From: Candidatus Eiseniibacteriota bacterium
GTDB taxonomy: Bacteria; Eisenbacteria; RBG-16-71-46
DNA length: 64,000 nucleotides
Assembly: GCA_016710095.1 (NCBI GenBank)
Contig: JADJLL010000008.1
Coordinates: forward strand, 62,001 to 126,000
Direction of reading: 5' to 3'
In this document: piece by piece, positions 51,273-63,239 of the stretch
Position numbering within the stretch: position 1 is the stretch's first letter
How the letters are laid out: every line of letters begins with the position of its first letter
The notes under the pieces: generated by a model
What the model was told of the DNA's origin: nothing
The model's input: only the letters and a program-made list of their open reading frames with translations
The model's database searches: none
Position numbers and translations under genes: made by a program

Positions 51273-53668
51273 ATGCGCGCCCCACGTGTACTCGCCGCCG
51301 CTGCTTTGCTGGCCCTTCTGCTGGCCGCACCCGCCCTCGCCTGGCCGAACGATCCGACGGTGAACGTGCCGCTGTGCACAGCCGCGAACGCTCAGATCGA
51401 ACCGGTGTCCGTCCCGGACGGATCCGGCGGTGCCATCGTCCTGTGGTCCGACCTCCGCGCGGGCAACTACGACCTCTATGCGCAGCGAGTCTCGGCGGCC
51501 GGTGTGCCGCAGTGGACGGCGAACGGGGTCGTGGTCTGCAACGCCAGGCCGGCAGTTCTCGCCCCTCGCCGTCCCCGACGGGAAGCGGCGGGGTGATCGT
51601 CACGGGCTGGACCTACGAACGGGCACCTAACGACGTCTACGCGCAGCGGCTCAACGCGTCCGGCGTGTCGCAGTGGACCGTGAACGGCGTGGTCGTGTGC
51701 TCCGCCACCCTCACGCAGTTCGACCTCACCGTCGCCGAAGACGGCAGCGGCGGCGTGCTGATCGCATGGTCGGATTCGCGCGCCACGTACGACATCTATG
51801 CCCAGCGCCTGAACGGTTCGGGCGTCGCACAGTGGGCCGCGAACGGCGTGGTCGTCTGCAACCAAGCGGGCAGCCAGACTTCTCCTTCCGTGACCTCGGA
51901 TTCGTTCGGCGGCGCCACGATCGCGTGGGAGGATTTCCGTAGCGGCGTTCACTACGACGTCTACGCGCAGCGCATCACGGCGGGCGGCACGGCGGCGTGG
52001 GGTGCCAACGGCGTCGGCCTGCACGCCGCCGGTGACCAGGCGAGCCCCGGTACTCGCCGACGGCGCAGGCGGGGCCTTCGTCGTCTGGACGGACGACCGC
52101 AACGTCGTGGGCGATACGACCGTCTACATGCAACGCCTGAGCCCCGGGCGGGGCCTCCTGGTCGATCAACGGCGCGCTCTACGCCGCCAGGACCAGAACG
52201 ATCTGTACTCCCTGCACCCGACGGCTCGAGCGGGTTCTTCGTCTCCTGGCGGGACGGCCGCAACCTGACGCAGGACGACGTCTACGCCCAGCGCGTCGGC
52301 CCCGCGCGGAGTCGCGCTGGACCAGCAACGGCTTGGCCGTCGGCGCGAGCACCGCCGACGCCACCGCTCCCTCGATGACGCCCGACGGCAGCGGCGGCTT
52401 GGTCCTGATGTGGGAGGAGGACCGCGGGGCGGACTCGAGCGATCTGTTGGCGCAGCGGCTTTCCTCCACCGGGACCACGCAGTGGACATCCGGTGGGCTC
52501 CCGGTCTGCGCGGCGGGGCGGACATCAGGACGTGCCGGGCGTGCCCGACGGCAAGGGCGGCGCGCTGATGGTGTGGTCCGACAGCCGCAACTACGGCACG
52601 AACTACGACCTCTATTGCCAGCGCGTCGAGCGCTATGGCCAGCTCGGCAACCCCGAGCCCGCGATCACTTCGGTCGGCGACGTGAAGAACGACCAGGGTG
52701 GATTCGTGAAGGTGGTCTGGAGCGCGTCGTATCTCGACGCCGATCCGACGTACGGCATCACCGAGTACCGCCTGTTCCGCAGCGTACCCGGAGCCGCGTT
52801 GGCTTCGGCGCTCGCGGCCGGGCGCGCGACGACGACGGACTCCGACGAAGCCGTGCGCGAAGGCAAGCTGCTGCTCGTGCCCAACGGCGCGCAGGTGACG
52901 AGCTGGGAGTTCGTGGGCTCGCAGACCGCCGAGACGTTCGCGTCGTACTCGCGCATCGTCGCCACGACTGCCGACTCGGTCGGCGGCTCGAACCCGCGCA
53001 CGTACTTCCTGGTCGAGGCGCGCGCTTCGACTTCGATCTCGTCCGATCGCTGGTCGTCGGCGCCCGACTCCGGCTACTCGGTCGACAACCTCGCGCCCGC
53101 CGCACCCGCGCCGCTCACCGGGCAGTACGCCGCGGGCACGACGCAGCTGCACTGGAACCGCAACACGGAAGCCGACCTCGCGGGGTACCGGCTGTATCGC
53201 GGAAGCAACGCCGCGTTCGTGCCGGGTCCGGCGAACTTCGTCGCGCAGCTGCCGGACACCGGCGCCGCCGACGCCGCGGGCGCGCCGTACGTGTACAAGC
53301 TCACGGCGGTCGACGTGCACGGCAACGAGTCGCCGGTCGCCACGCTGATCCCCTCCGGCACGCTCGGCGTGGACGGCGGCGCGACGCGCGCGGCGCTGTC
53401 GTTCGCCGCGCCGTCGCCGAACCCCGCGCGGGGCAGCGCGACGCTGCGGTTCTCGCTCTCGCGCGCGGGCGCGGTGCGCGTGAACGTGTATGACGCCGCG
53501 GGCCGCTGCGTCGCGACTCCGGTGAACGGCACGCTCGAAGCCGGCGAGCACTCGGTGGCGTTCGCGCTGCGCGACGACGCGGGGCGCGAGCTGCCGGCCG
53601 GGCTCTACCTGGCGCGGCTCGAGGCGGAAGGGCGCACGATCACGCGGAGGATCGCGGCGGTGAAGTAG
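51273..53668 (+). CDS. Second secreted beta-propeller-like protein with sorting domain, frame broken several times
   Basis: Reconstructed as one gene of about 798 residues. GGAGG lies before ATG 51273; signal peptide MRAPRVLAAAALLALLLAAPALA. The same YAQR-W-G repeats as its neighbour appear in all three frames in turn. Frame changes are needed near 51545, 51585, 52045, 52150, 52190, 52310 and 52520; for example GACGGGAAGCGG at about 51580 has one base more than the expected GACGGGAGCGG. From 52520 to the stop the frame is clean (FnIII-like segments, SPNPARGSATL, GLYLARLEAEG). The paralogue next door is intact, so loss of this copy or consensus error are both possible. Confidence 0.75.
53074..53668 (+). 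repeat. 595-bp direct repeat, copy 2 (3' end of the second propeller gene)
   Basis: Partner of 50541-51135. The frame here is intact, unlike the upstream part of the same gene. Confidence 0.85.
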
Positions 53669-53693
53669 GCGCCGGACGAGCACGGGATCCCGG

Positions 53694-53730
53694 ACGGGGG
53701 GTGGCCACTTCGGCCGCCCCCCGTTTCTTT
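53694..53730 (+). terminator. Intrinsic terminator after the second propeller gene
   Basis: A 13-bp stem (53694-53706 / 53712-53724) with one G-T pair, followed by TTCTTTT. Confidence 0.75.
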
Positions 53731-53839
53731 TCGGCAGTCCGACTTTCCGTGTGACGCCACGCCCGCCGCGGACTCCCTCCCCTTGCCAGTGGTCCGGCCG
53801 GCGCCGGACTTCGTGTCCCCTCGCTCCGGGAGTCCCGCC

Positions 53840-54339
53840 ATGCGTCTCCGTGCCCTTCTCGCGTCCTGCTTCGTCCTCGCCCTGTTCGCCTCCGCGACCG
53901 CGGCCGCCGAATCCGGCCCGGTGCTCCCCGCCCTGACCGGCGCGCCGGCCCAGGTGCGACTCGACGATCCTGCCGCGCTCCGTGCGCTCGAGGCGCTGCC
54001 GCTCCCGCGCGGGCGTCGCGCGCCCGCGCCCGGCCGCCACGCCGCTGCTCGCGGACCTGTTCGACGTGCTCGACCGGCAGGAGGCCGCGGTCGCGACCCT
54101 CCAGACCGAACTCGCGCGCACCGCGGACCCGATGGCGGCGCTCGCGGTCCAGCGCCGGATCGAGAAGGTGAAGCAGGACGCCGAGGTCGAACTGCTGCGC
54201 GTCCAGGCGACGCATGCGCGCCGCGGGCGAGGCCGCGCTCGCCGCGCAGCTCGACGCCGCGATCGCCGAGCTCACCGCGCCTCGCGCCGTGAGCGAACCG
54301 GTCGAGCGCCCCGCCCCGACGCGCGACGAAGTCCGCTGA
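53840..54339 (+). CDS. Small exported helical protein, two apparent frame breaks
   Basis: About 166 residues when joined. Signal peptide MRLRALLASCFVLALFASATAAA. A charged helical stretch follows (LADLFDVLDRQEAAVATLQTELARTADPMAALAVQRRIEKVKQDAEVELLRVQATHA) and a tail ending PAPTRDEVR. The frame shifts near 54025 and 54220. It is a paralogue of the gene at 58997 (same length class; the ELLR(V/I)QA core is shared). Both sit immediately upstream of a large secreted enzyme. Probably a periplasmic coiled-coil protein; function unknown. Confidence 0.6.
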
Positions 54340-54359
54340 GCCCGGGAAGGACGACGATC

Positions 54360-57300
54360 ATGCGCAAGCACCTTTCGGCTCTCGCTCTTCTCTGCCTCTC
54401 GTGCGCCGCGGTCCCCACCGCTCGCGCGCGAACGTGTACGGCTCCCCGTCCAGTTCCGCCTGATCGGGCCGTGACGCGCGACGGCGCGCACGTGCGCAGC
54501 ACCGTCGAGGTCCGCGCGCTCAAGGGCGCGGCGTGATCGACGTGCGCGGGCTCTCGCTCGACCGCGCGCGCGCGTCTCGTGCAGCGGCCCGACACGCGGC
54601 CGATGCTCAAGGGCAAGACGCAGCGCATCGAGTTCGAAGCGGATGCCGTGCCCGGCGCCGTCGCGGATCTCGAGTACTCCTACGACGGCGTGCCCACGCA
54701 CTGGCGCTTCGACCTCGGTTCGGCCGGCGATGCCGACGCCGGCCAGCCCAGACCCGCTCGCCTGCTCCGCGCCGACGGCTCGACGCTGCTCGCGGAACCC
54801 ACGCCGGAGGAACTCGCGATGAAGGTGCGCGAGCGCCCGGCTGTTGCGCCGCCGGCGCCCGGCATCACGATTCCCGGCGAGCGCGACATCCGTGTGCACG
54901 GAGAGGTGCGGTACAACCGGCCCAACCACTCCGGCGGCTCGGAAGTCCATTTCGTCGAAGGTCTGCGCGTGAAGATCTACGACAACGACTTCCCGTTCCT
55001 CACGCACCTGCTCGACACGGAGACCAACTCCGAGGGCAAGTTCGACGTCACCTGGCACTGGGTGCCCTTCAACCCGTTCGACCAGGACCCGGACATCACC
55101 GTGAAGTTCGAGACCGAGAACGGAAACTTCACCGTGCACAATCCGCCCTTCCTGCTGCCGTTCAGCGACCAGACCGCGACGTTCTCGAACGTCGGCACGG
55201 ACGTGAACCTGGGCATCTTCCAGAGCGGCGACGAGCGGAACCAGCAGGCGCACGACATCCTCACGAATCTCATGATCACGCGCCGCTGGTTCGGCCAGCT
55301 CGGCTGGAACATGAACCACGTGAACGTCGTGTACCCGGAACCGTTCGACAACGTCTTCGGAAGCGGCTCCTGGTACAACAACATCGAGAACGCGATCCAC
55401 CTCGGACACGATCGCGCGTGGGACGCACCCACCGCCATTCACGAGTACGGGCACTTCTTCATCTCGCAGTACGGCGCCGGGCTCGCGCCGGACTACTGCA
55501 ACAACATGTGCGACGGCACCGCGCAGGCGTGGCCGACGCCGTGGCAGCGCGGGCACTGCCTGTGGTGCGCCGAGACCGACCACGACGCGTGGAACGAAGG
55601 CATCGCGGACGCCATCGGCGAGTACGTGACGATGGCTTACGGCCTCCACGCCGTGTGGGAGTACACCGCGGAGGAGTTCGCGGCCTGCTCGGAGAACCAT
55701 CAGCTCGAGGATCGCTATCGCACCGAGGGCTTCCTGCAGGCGCTCATCCGCGACCTCACGGATTCCGTGAATCCGTACGAGTTCGCGGAGGGCAGAGGCC
55801 ACTTCCGAGACATCGCCCAGGTGCCGTTCGTGCGCGTGCTGCAGGTCGCGGACTGGGACAGCCCCGTCACGACGCAGCAGTTCATGGATCGCTATCGCGC
55901 GCGCTTCCCCGCCGACCGCAATGCGTTCTACGCGTCCTCGCGCATGGCGGGCTTCACGAAGTGGGACTTCACGCCGCCGACCCAGCCGGGCCCGATCAGC
56001 CTCACGGGCGGGCGCTCGTTCGGCTACCCCGACCCCGCGCGCACGATCTTCTTCCAGTGGTATGCCGCGACGGACCTCGACGCGGGAATGAACGCGGGCC
56101 TCTACCACATCGGCATCTCGACGACGCCCGTCGCGCCCGGTGGCGCGGGGACGATCTACCACTGGTGGCAGGAGGGCGACTCGCTCTCCGACCACTACAC
56201 GCTGCCCGGCCCGGGCACGTACTACATCAACATCACGGCGATCGACGCCGACGACAACGAAGGGCCGGTGCGGTCGTCGTCCTCGATCATCGTCGGCAAC
56301 CCCGACCCCGCCGATCTCGCGTCCGTGCTCGGCATCGGCTGGGGCGCGGAGACCGTGGCGCGCGGCGCGGCCGACGCCGCGGCGAACAACACGCCGCTCC
56401 CCACGGCCTCGCTTCCCGGCTTCGCGCAGTCGACTTACTGGAACTTCCTCGCGCGCAACGCCGGCGGTTCGACCACGACGGACAGCGTCACCGCGGGCCT
56501 CCTGCTCGACGGCGCGATCGTGTCGAACTCCATCTGGCGCCCCATGACGTCGCTCGAGCCTTTCGGGCGCATCAACCAGGGGCCGCTCTACGTGCGCGGC
56601 GGTCGTCACGCGTTCGTCACCGCGCTCGACTACACGGACCGTCTCGCGGAGACGAACGAGACGAACAACCTCTTCGGCCGCCAGTTCGTGTGGACGCCGT
56701 TCACGCTCGCCCCCAACACCGCGTACCTCGCGGTGCCGCCTCCTCCCGCCGCGGCGTGGGACGGCGTCGCGAGCGCGGCGTACTTCAATGCGACCGGCGA
56801 GCGCATGACGGCGCCGAGCGGCAGCTGGTGGAACCTCACCTGGGTCGCGGGCTCGGGCAGCACGACCGACTACGATTGCCGCATTCACTTCCCGACCACG
56901 AGCGCGGACACGGGCTTCGGCGCGAACCGCGGCTACTCGGCCCGCGGTGCGGGCTGCCTCGACGCCGTGCTCGCCAACAAGAACACCGTCGGCTCCGGCA
57001 ACTGGGACGTCGGCGTGCTCAACACGCACGGGCAGAGCGCCTACTTCACCGTGAAGCACGTGACGAGCGCATCGTTCACGTTCGACGACTCGGTCGCGGT
57101 CACGATGCCTTCGGGCGAGTACGCGATCGTGCGCGAGTTGTACGTGGGCGCGGCACAGGTGGGCCCCGTGAGCGTCGTCGTGGACGGCGCGCCCGGCGCG
57201 GGCAAGCTCTACGTGGGCTGGTACGACCGCACGTTCACGACGGGCGCGCTGCTCGACGGCGTCGTGGGCGTTTCGGATTCGAGCGGCCGTGCGCGTGTGG

Positions 57301-58813
57301 ACGCGACCGCGAACGCGGCGGGCTACTACGGCGTCGTGATCTGGCGTGATCCCAAGGACGGCTCTGCGGCGCTGCCGCTCACCGTCGAGATGGGCACGAC
57401 TCCGCCCGACCTGATTCCGTACACGCTCGCCGGATGGCACTCGCCGTTCGTGCCTCGTCCGCGCCACGACGGCACGGCGGCGTCGGTGCCGCTGCCCGAC
57501 ACGTTGTACGGCGATTCGACGGCGACCGCGCTCAACATCGCGCTGCGCAACGAGAGCCCCGGCGGCGGCGGCGCGTTCACGGCGCAGTTCGATCTCGACG
57601 GCGTCGGCTCGTGGTGGCTCAACGTGGGCGCGTTCGGCGGGTACGCCACGAGCGGGCTCAACGATCCGGGCAACTTCGACGTGCGCGGCGGACGGCACAC
57701 GCTGGTCGCGCGCTACGACACGCCGAATCGCGTCGAGGAGATCCGCGAGGACAACAACGCGTTCGGCGAGCAGTACGTGTGGGGCGCGCGGAGCGCCGCG
57801 ATGGAGACGGGCCTGTTGCGCTCGAATCCTCCCGACCGCACGGGCGGCTGGGACGCGATCTCGACCGGCGAGCCGCTGTACTTCAACTGCGACGGCTGGC
57901 GCACGCCAAAGTTCGCCTCGAGCGGCAACGACGGCTGGTGGGCGCGGCCGTCTCGATCCCGCTCGGCGACGTGGACCTGCGCTTGCACGAAGTCGCGCGC
58001 GGCACCAAAGCGGCTTCGACGCGACGCTCGCGGCGTCGGATGGGGGCTGTTCGAGTCCGACTTCGCGATCGTGAACTTCAATCGCGACGCGTTCCGTGCG
58101 TTCGACGTGGGCCAGCTCTCCACGCCGACGGGCGCCTGGTACTACCTCGCGGGGGCCGTGAAGTCGCGCTGGCTCGCGTCGTCTCCGTGGGCCTCTTCGG
58201 GCCGTTCACGTTCGACGGCAACACGCTCATGAAACTGCACGAGGTGTATCTCCCGGCCGGTTCGTACGTCATCGAGGTCGTGAGCGACGCCGGGCAGATC
58301 GACTGGGGCGTGTCGCTCTGGCACGACCGCGGCCACGTACCCGGGAAGTCCGACGCGCTCGGCGCCTCGTGGGCCGCACCTCCGGGCGTCGACGAGGCGT
58401 TCGCGGTGACCGTACCCACGGCGGGGTACCACGCCGTCGCGGTGTGGCGCGTCGGCATGGGCGGCTCGAACGACGGCACCTACCGCCTGCGCTTCCGCGC
58501 CGCGACGACCGACGCGCCGGGCGAGCCGCACGTGTCGGCGACGCACCTCGCCGTGCCTCGCCCGAATCCGTTCGCGGGAGCGGCGAACCTGTCGTTCTCG
58601 CTCGCGACGGAAAGCGACGCGACGCTCGCGGTGTACGACCTGCGCGGCGCACGCGTGCGCACGCTCGCAACCGGGCGTCAGTCCGCCGGTGAGCACGCCG
58701 TGCGCTGGGACGGCCGCGACGAAGGCGGCCGCGCGGTCGCGCCGGGCGTCTACCTCGTGCGCCTCGACGCGGGCGCGACGCACGACGTCGCGAAGCTCGT
58801 GCGCATGGAATAG
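54360..58813 (+). CDS. Large secreted HEXXH metalloprotease with CARDB-like repeats and sorting domain, frame broken at both ends
   Basis: About 1,484 residues when joined; 54580-57940 is one clean frame. Signal peptide MRKHLSALALLCLSCAAVPTARA. A roughly 200-residue N-terminal region precedes a zinc site: AIHEYGHFF (H, E, H near 361-365) with a likely third ligand in WNEGIADAIGEY (near 413). Two CARDB-like segments follow (GGRHAFVTALDYTDRLAETNETNN; GGRHTLVARYDTPNRVEEIREDNN). A pre-peptidase-like segment and the sorting domain (RPNPFAGAANLSF, VYDLRGARV, GVYLVRLDAG) end the protein. Frame breaks cluster near 54430-54580 and at about 57945, 58012 and 58180. The zincin family is not certain. It is likely an extracellular protease. 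Confidence 0.75.
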
Positions 58814-58840
58814 CCGGTCGTTCGGGGGAACGGCTGGTGA

Positions 58841-58885
58841 TGCCGGGGCGGCCCGCGAAAGCGGCGCCGCCTCGGCACTTTTTTT
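58841..58885 (+). terminator. Intrinsic terminator after the metalloprotease gene
   Basis: TGCCGGGGCGGC (58841-58852) pairs with GCCGCCTCGGCA (58866-58877) with one wobble, followed by seven T (58879-58885). Confidence 0.8.
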
Positions 58886-58996
58886 CGGCGTCCGGCCCTT
58901 CGGATCACCCCCCCACCCGCCGAGACTTCCAGGCCGCGGGACCGTGCGCCCCGCCGGCGCGCGAGCCCTCGCGCCGCACTTCTCGGGAGGTCCGCC

Positions 58997-59395
58997 GTGC
59001 ACCTGCGTCTCGCGCTCGCCGTCTTCGCCACGCTGTTCCTGGGATTCGTGACGCCCCCGGACGCGCCCTCGGCCGGCTCACCGCCCTCGAACGCGGCCGC
59101 GGTCGCGCGGCCCGTCGGCCCGACCGGCGTCGTGCTTCCCGCCGCCGATCCGATGGCGGCCGACCTGCAGCGTGCGATCGAGCGCAACCAGCGCGAGTAC
59201 GCCGCACTCTTCTCGCAGCTCTCGCAGGCGCGCGACGAACGCGAGGCCTTTGCGATCCAGGACGAGATGCGCCAGTCGCGCACCGGGCTGCAGATCGAAC
59301 TGCTGCGCATCCAGGCCCGTACGCGCGGCGCGCGGGGACGCGAGGAACTCGCGTACGAGTTCGACCGCACGGTCGAGGCGCTGATCCGGCGCTGA
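58997..59395 (+). CDS. Small exported helical protein (paralogue of 53840)
   Basis: 132 residues from GTG 58997 with GGGAGG upstream. Signal peptide VHLRLALAVFATLFLGFVTPPDAPSAG. The mature part is one long amphipathic helix (LQRAIERNQREYAALFSQLSQARDEREAFAIQDEMRQSRTGLQIELLRIQARTRGARG), predicted coiled coil, ending EALIRR. Frame intact. As with its paralogue, it lies directly before a secreted enzyme gene with a sorting domain. Function unknown. Confidence 0.7.
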   Translation: MHLRLALAVFATLFLGFVTPPDAPSAGSPPSNAAAVARPVGPTGVVLPAADPMAADLQRAIERNQREYAALFSQLSQARDEREAFAIQDEMRQSRTGLQIELLRIQARTRGARGREELAYEFDRTVEALIRR

Positions 59396-59536
59396 CGGCG
59401 GCGCGGTGCCGGCTGCGCTGGACCCTCCGCACCATTGCCCCGAACGGACGTCATCCGTCATCGTCGGGCCTGTGCACTCCTGCTCTGCGACCCTCGCGGC
59501 GTCGACCCGTGCACTCCGCCGGAAGGGGCGACCGAC

Positions 59537-61758
59537 ATGCGGCTTTCCGCCTTTCTCTTCGCGCTTGACGAGCGCGGCCGCTCGCGCTCTTGATGGGCCT
59601 CGCCACGGCAGCGAAGGCATACGACGGCGTCGTGGACACCGCGCACGTGAGTCATGTGGCCGGCGGGACCGCCGCCCGTTGTGCCCGGTGGACCAGCAAG
59701 CGTTCGAAGTTCGCCTCTACGCACTGCACGAGGACGTCGCAGGCGTCCCGCGTCGCGGTCCGCACCGGCGGTGACGCCGCGTGGAGTGGACGCCACGCGC
59801 CACCGGAACGCGGCGCGTACGACGTGTGGAGCGCGCCACTGCCCGCCGCAGGCGGCCCGGAACTGCGCTACTGGTTCGGGCTGGCCGACAGCGCCGCACG
59901 GGCGTACGTGGCGCGTCGGGCGTCGGACCCGCGCCGCCCCCAGATTCAGGTGGGTCGTGGACTTCGCCACGCTGTCGCACGCGCCGCTCGGCGCACGCCG
60001 CTGCCGGACGGCGGCGTCGTGTTTCGCGTGTGGGCGCCGAACGCCGCCCCCGGCCTCAGTGCGCCGCGAGTTCAACGACTGGGGCGTCACGCCGATGCAG
60101 CGGCTGGGCGAGGACTTCCGTCGCGCGTTCCCACGGCCGTCGTCGGCGAGCGATACAAGTACTTCTTCTCCTCGGCGTGGGTCCCGATGCGCGGGCGCGC
60201 GCTGGATCCGGCGGGCGGCTACTGGAACTCGCAGATCGCCGACCCGAACGCGTTCGCCTGGACGGATTCGGCGTGGCGCACGCCACCGGTCGACCGCATG
60301 GTGATCTACCAGCTCAACGTGGGCACGTTCGCCGGACTGAACGACCCGAACGGCGCGACGACGTTTCCCTCGCGCTTCACCGACCTCGCCGCGCGCGCCT
60401 GCGAGGCTGCGCGCCCTGGGCGTGAACGCCGTCATGCTCAACCCGGTGACCTCGACGCCGTCGCTGCAGTTCGCGGGCTACTCGACACTGAACCCCTGGT
60501 CGCCCGAGTGGAGCTACGGCCAGCCGACGACTTCAAGGCCGCGGTCGATGCGCTGCACGCCGCCGGCATCGCGTGCTGTGCGACATCGTCTGGAACCACG
60601 TGGACGGCGGCACCACGTTCCTGTGGAACTACGACGGTGGACAGCCTTCCTTCGAGACTCCGTCGTCCATCACGCCGTGGGGATACCAGGCGGCATTCGG
60701 CCCGCGCAGGCGTGGACGACTACTTCGTCGCTAGCGCGCTGCACTGGCTCGAGGAGTATCACGTGGACGGCTTTCGCATGGATGCGGTCGCGTTCATGTC
60801 GCAGCCACCGCACGAGGCGGCGGGCTGGGCGCTGATGCAGCGCTTCAACGGTGACGTCGAACGCCGGTACAAAGGCGCGGTCACCATCGCCGAGAACTTT
60901 CCCGCTCCGGGGGTCCGATCGTCCTGCCCGCCTCGCTGGGCGGCGCAGGTTTCGTCGCCGAGTACAACGGCACCTATCGCGCCAACCTGCGCTCCGCCGT
61001 GCCGCACCACACGGGGCCGCATGGGGCACCGCGCCGCAGAACCGCATCGACTGGAGCAAGCGCTCCGGCAACGCGGCGCACTTCGCCTTCGTGCGCGACC
61101 TGATCGACCTGCGCATTCACACGCCCGCGCTGGCCGCCGACGCGCCGAGCGTGCCCACGCACACGAACGCGTCCGACGGCGTGTTCGCGTGGCTGCGATA
61201 CGACGCGACCGGGCGGCTGTTCCTGATCATCGCCAACCTCGGCGACTCGGATTTCCCCAGCTACCTGCTCGGCGCTCCCGCGGCGGGCGAATGGTTCGAG
61301 CGGCTCAACTCGCAGGCGACGGCCTACGGCGGCACCGGCTGGATCAATACGGGAACGCTCACCGCGTTCACGCGCGCGGCCGACGGCTACCCGCGCACGC
61401 TCGACGTGAAACTGCCGCGCTCGAGCGTGGTGGTGCTGCAGGCGCGCAACACGCTGGCCGTGGAGCCCGCCTTCTCCGGCGCCACGGCCGGCATCGAGCG
61501 GGCATGGCCCAATCCCGTGACCGGTTCGCTGCGCATCGCGTTCACGCTGCCGAGCGCGGGCGAGGCCGATCTGGCGGTATACGACACGCAGGGCCGCCGC
61601 GTGGCGACCGTGAGCCGCGGCCGGCTCGAGGCGGGGGCCGCCGAGCCGACGTGGGGACGCCGAACGCCGCCGGGGTGAACGTTCCCGCAGGGCTCTACCT
61701 GCTGCGGCTGCGGACCGCCGAGGGCACCTCGACGCGCCGGATCGCCGTCGTGCGCTGA
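59537..61758 (+). CDS. Secreted GH13 alpha-glucan enzyme (branching-enzyme/amylase-like) with sorting domain, many frame breaks
   Basis: Reconstructed by joining frames. Signal-like start (MRLSAFLFAL), an N-terminal beta domain (VRLYALHEDVAGV), a CBM48-like domain (VVFRVWAPNAA; EFNDWGVTPM) and a GH13 barrel. GH13 regions seen: I, DIVWNHVDGG (near 60590); II, DGFRMDAVAF with the catalytic aspartate (near 60770); III, TIAENFPAPG (near 60890). The C-terminus has AWPNPVTGSLRIAF, VYDTQGRR, GLYLLRLRTAEG and RRIAVVR. The CBM48-GH13 order is that of glycogen branching enzymes, unusual with an export signal. At least ten indels are needed, roughly every 100-200 bases up to 61650. Confidence 0.7.
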
Positions 61759-61773
61759 GCGTCGGAGCTTTCC

Positions 61774-61811
61774 GAAAGAAAACGCCGCGCGACCCTCGGG
61801 CCGCGCGGCGT
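61774..61811. terminator. Hairpin between convergent GH13 and arginase genes
   Basis: ACGCCGCGCG (61782-61791) pairs with CGCGCGGCGT (61802-61811). Read on the minus strand it is followed by TTTTCTTTC, making a good intrinsic terminator for the arginase gene. Confidence 0.75.
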
Positions 61812-61832
61812 CGTCGCTTCGTCCGAAATCCG

Positions 61833-62753
<921 letters not shown>

Positions 62754-63239
62754 AGTGCCGGGGAAGCTACACCGGCCCGAAGAAGGGCGGCAAACACGCA
62801 CGCCCGGGGCGCTCACTCGGACTGAACTTCCGGCGCGCGTGATGCCCACCGATCTGCGACCGCGTGTATCCCTGCGGAACTCGCGACATCTTGCGGGTGT
62901 ATGGCAGCAGGAATCCCCGTGATTCGGGGCTCTCGTTCGACTATGTTGCGGCTCTCTCTCGCCGGAGCACCTCCCCGTTCCGGCGCCCGCTGCGACGGCA
63001 TCAACAGGCCACTCTCCGGCCTTGTCTCCCCCCCAAGACATCGATCCTCGCTCTGCGAGAGGTCGCCGACAGGTGACCACGCCCCTGCGTGTTCGCACAC
63101 CGGCACCGCTCTTGCGGATGAGACGCGCGAATCCATCCCACCGACCCAAGTGCATGTCGGCAGGCCGCGTCCCTTCCACGGGAGTTGCAGAGTGCATCCG
63201 TCCAGTTCGTCCATTCGTGCAGTTTCGGAGACCTCGCCC
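62754..63239. other. Gene-free interval between arginase and the last gene
   Basis: About 486 bases between divergent genes, with visibly lower G+C than the coding sequence on both sides. Apart from the arginase -10 I see no secure feature; TATGTT at 62942-62947 could be a -10 for a rightward transcript. Short open frames here lack coding character. Confidence 0.5.
62764..62769 (-). promoter_or_regulatory. -10 element of the arginase gene
   Basis: TAGCTT on the minus strand, ending 10 nt before ATG 62753; no ribosome-binding site between. Confidence 0.45.

Noticed and set aside
48850..52600. CRISPR-like repeat array suspected from regularly spaced similar segments
   Set aside because: The repeats are about 150 bp, coding and divergent at the DNA level (propeller blades); there is no short identical repeat with unique spacers and no cas gene.
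53640..57698. 1352-codon minus-strand open frame opposite the metalloprotease
   Set aside because: Antisense to a frame with signal peptide, HEXXH and CARDB-like segments; the minus frame is arginine-, valine- and histidine-rich with no motif.
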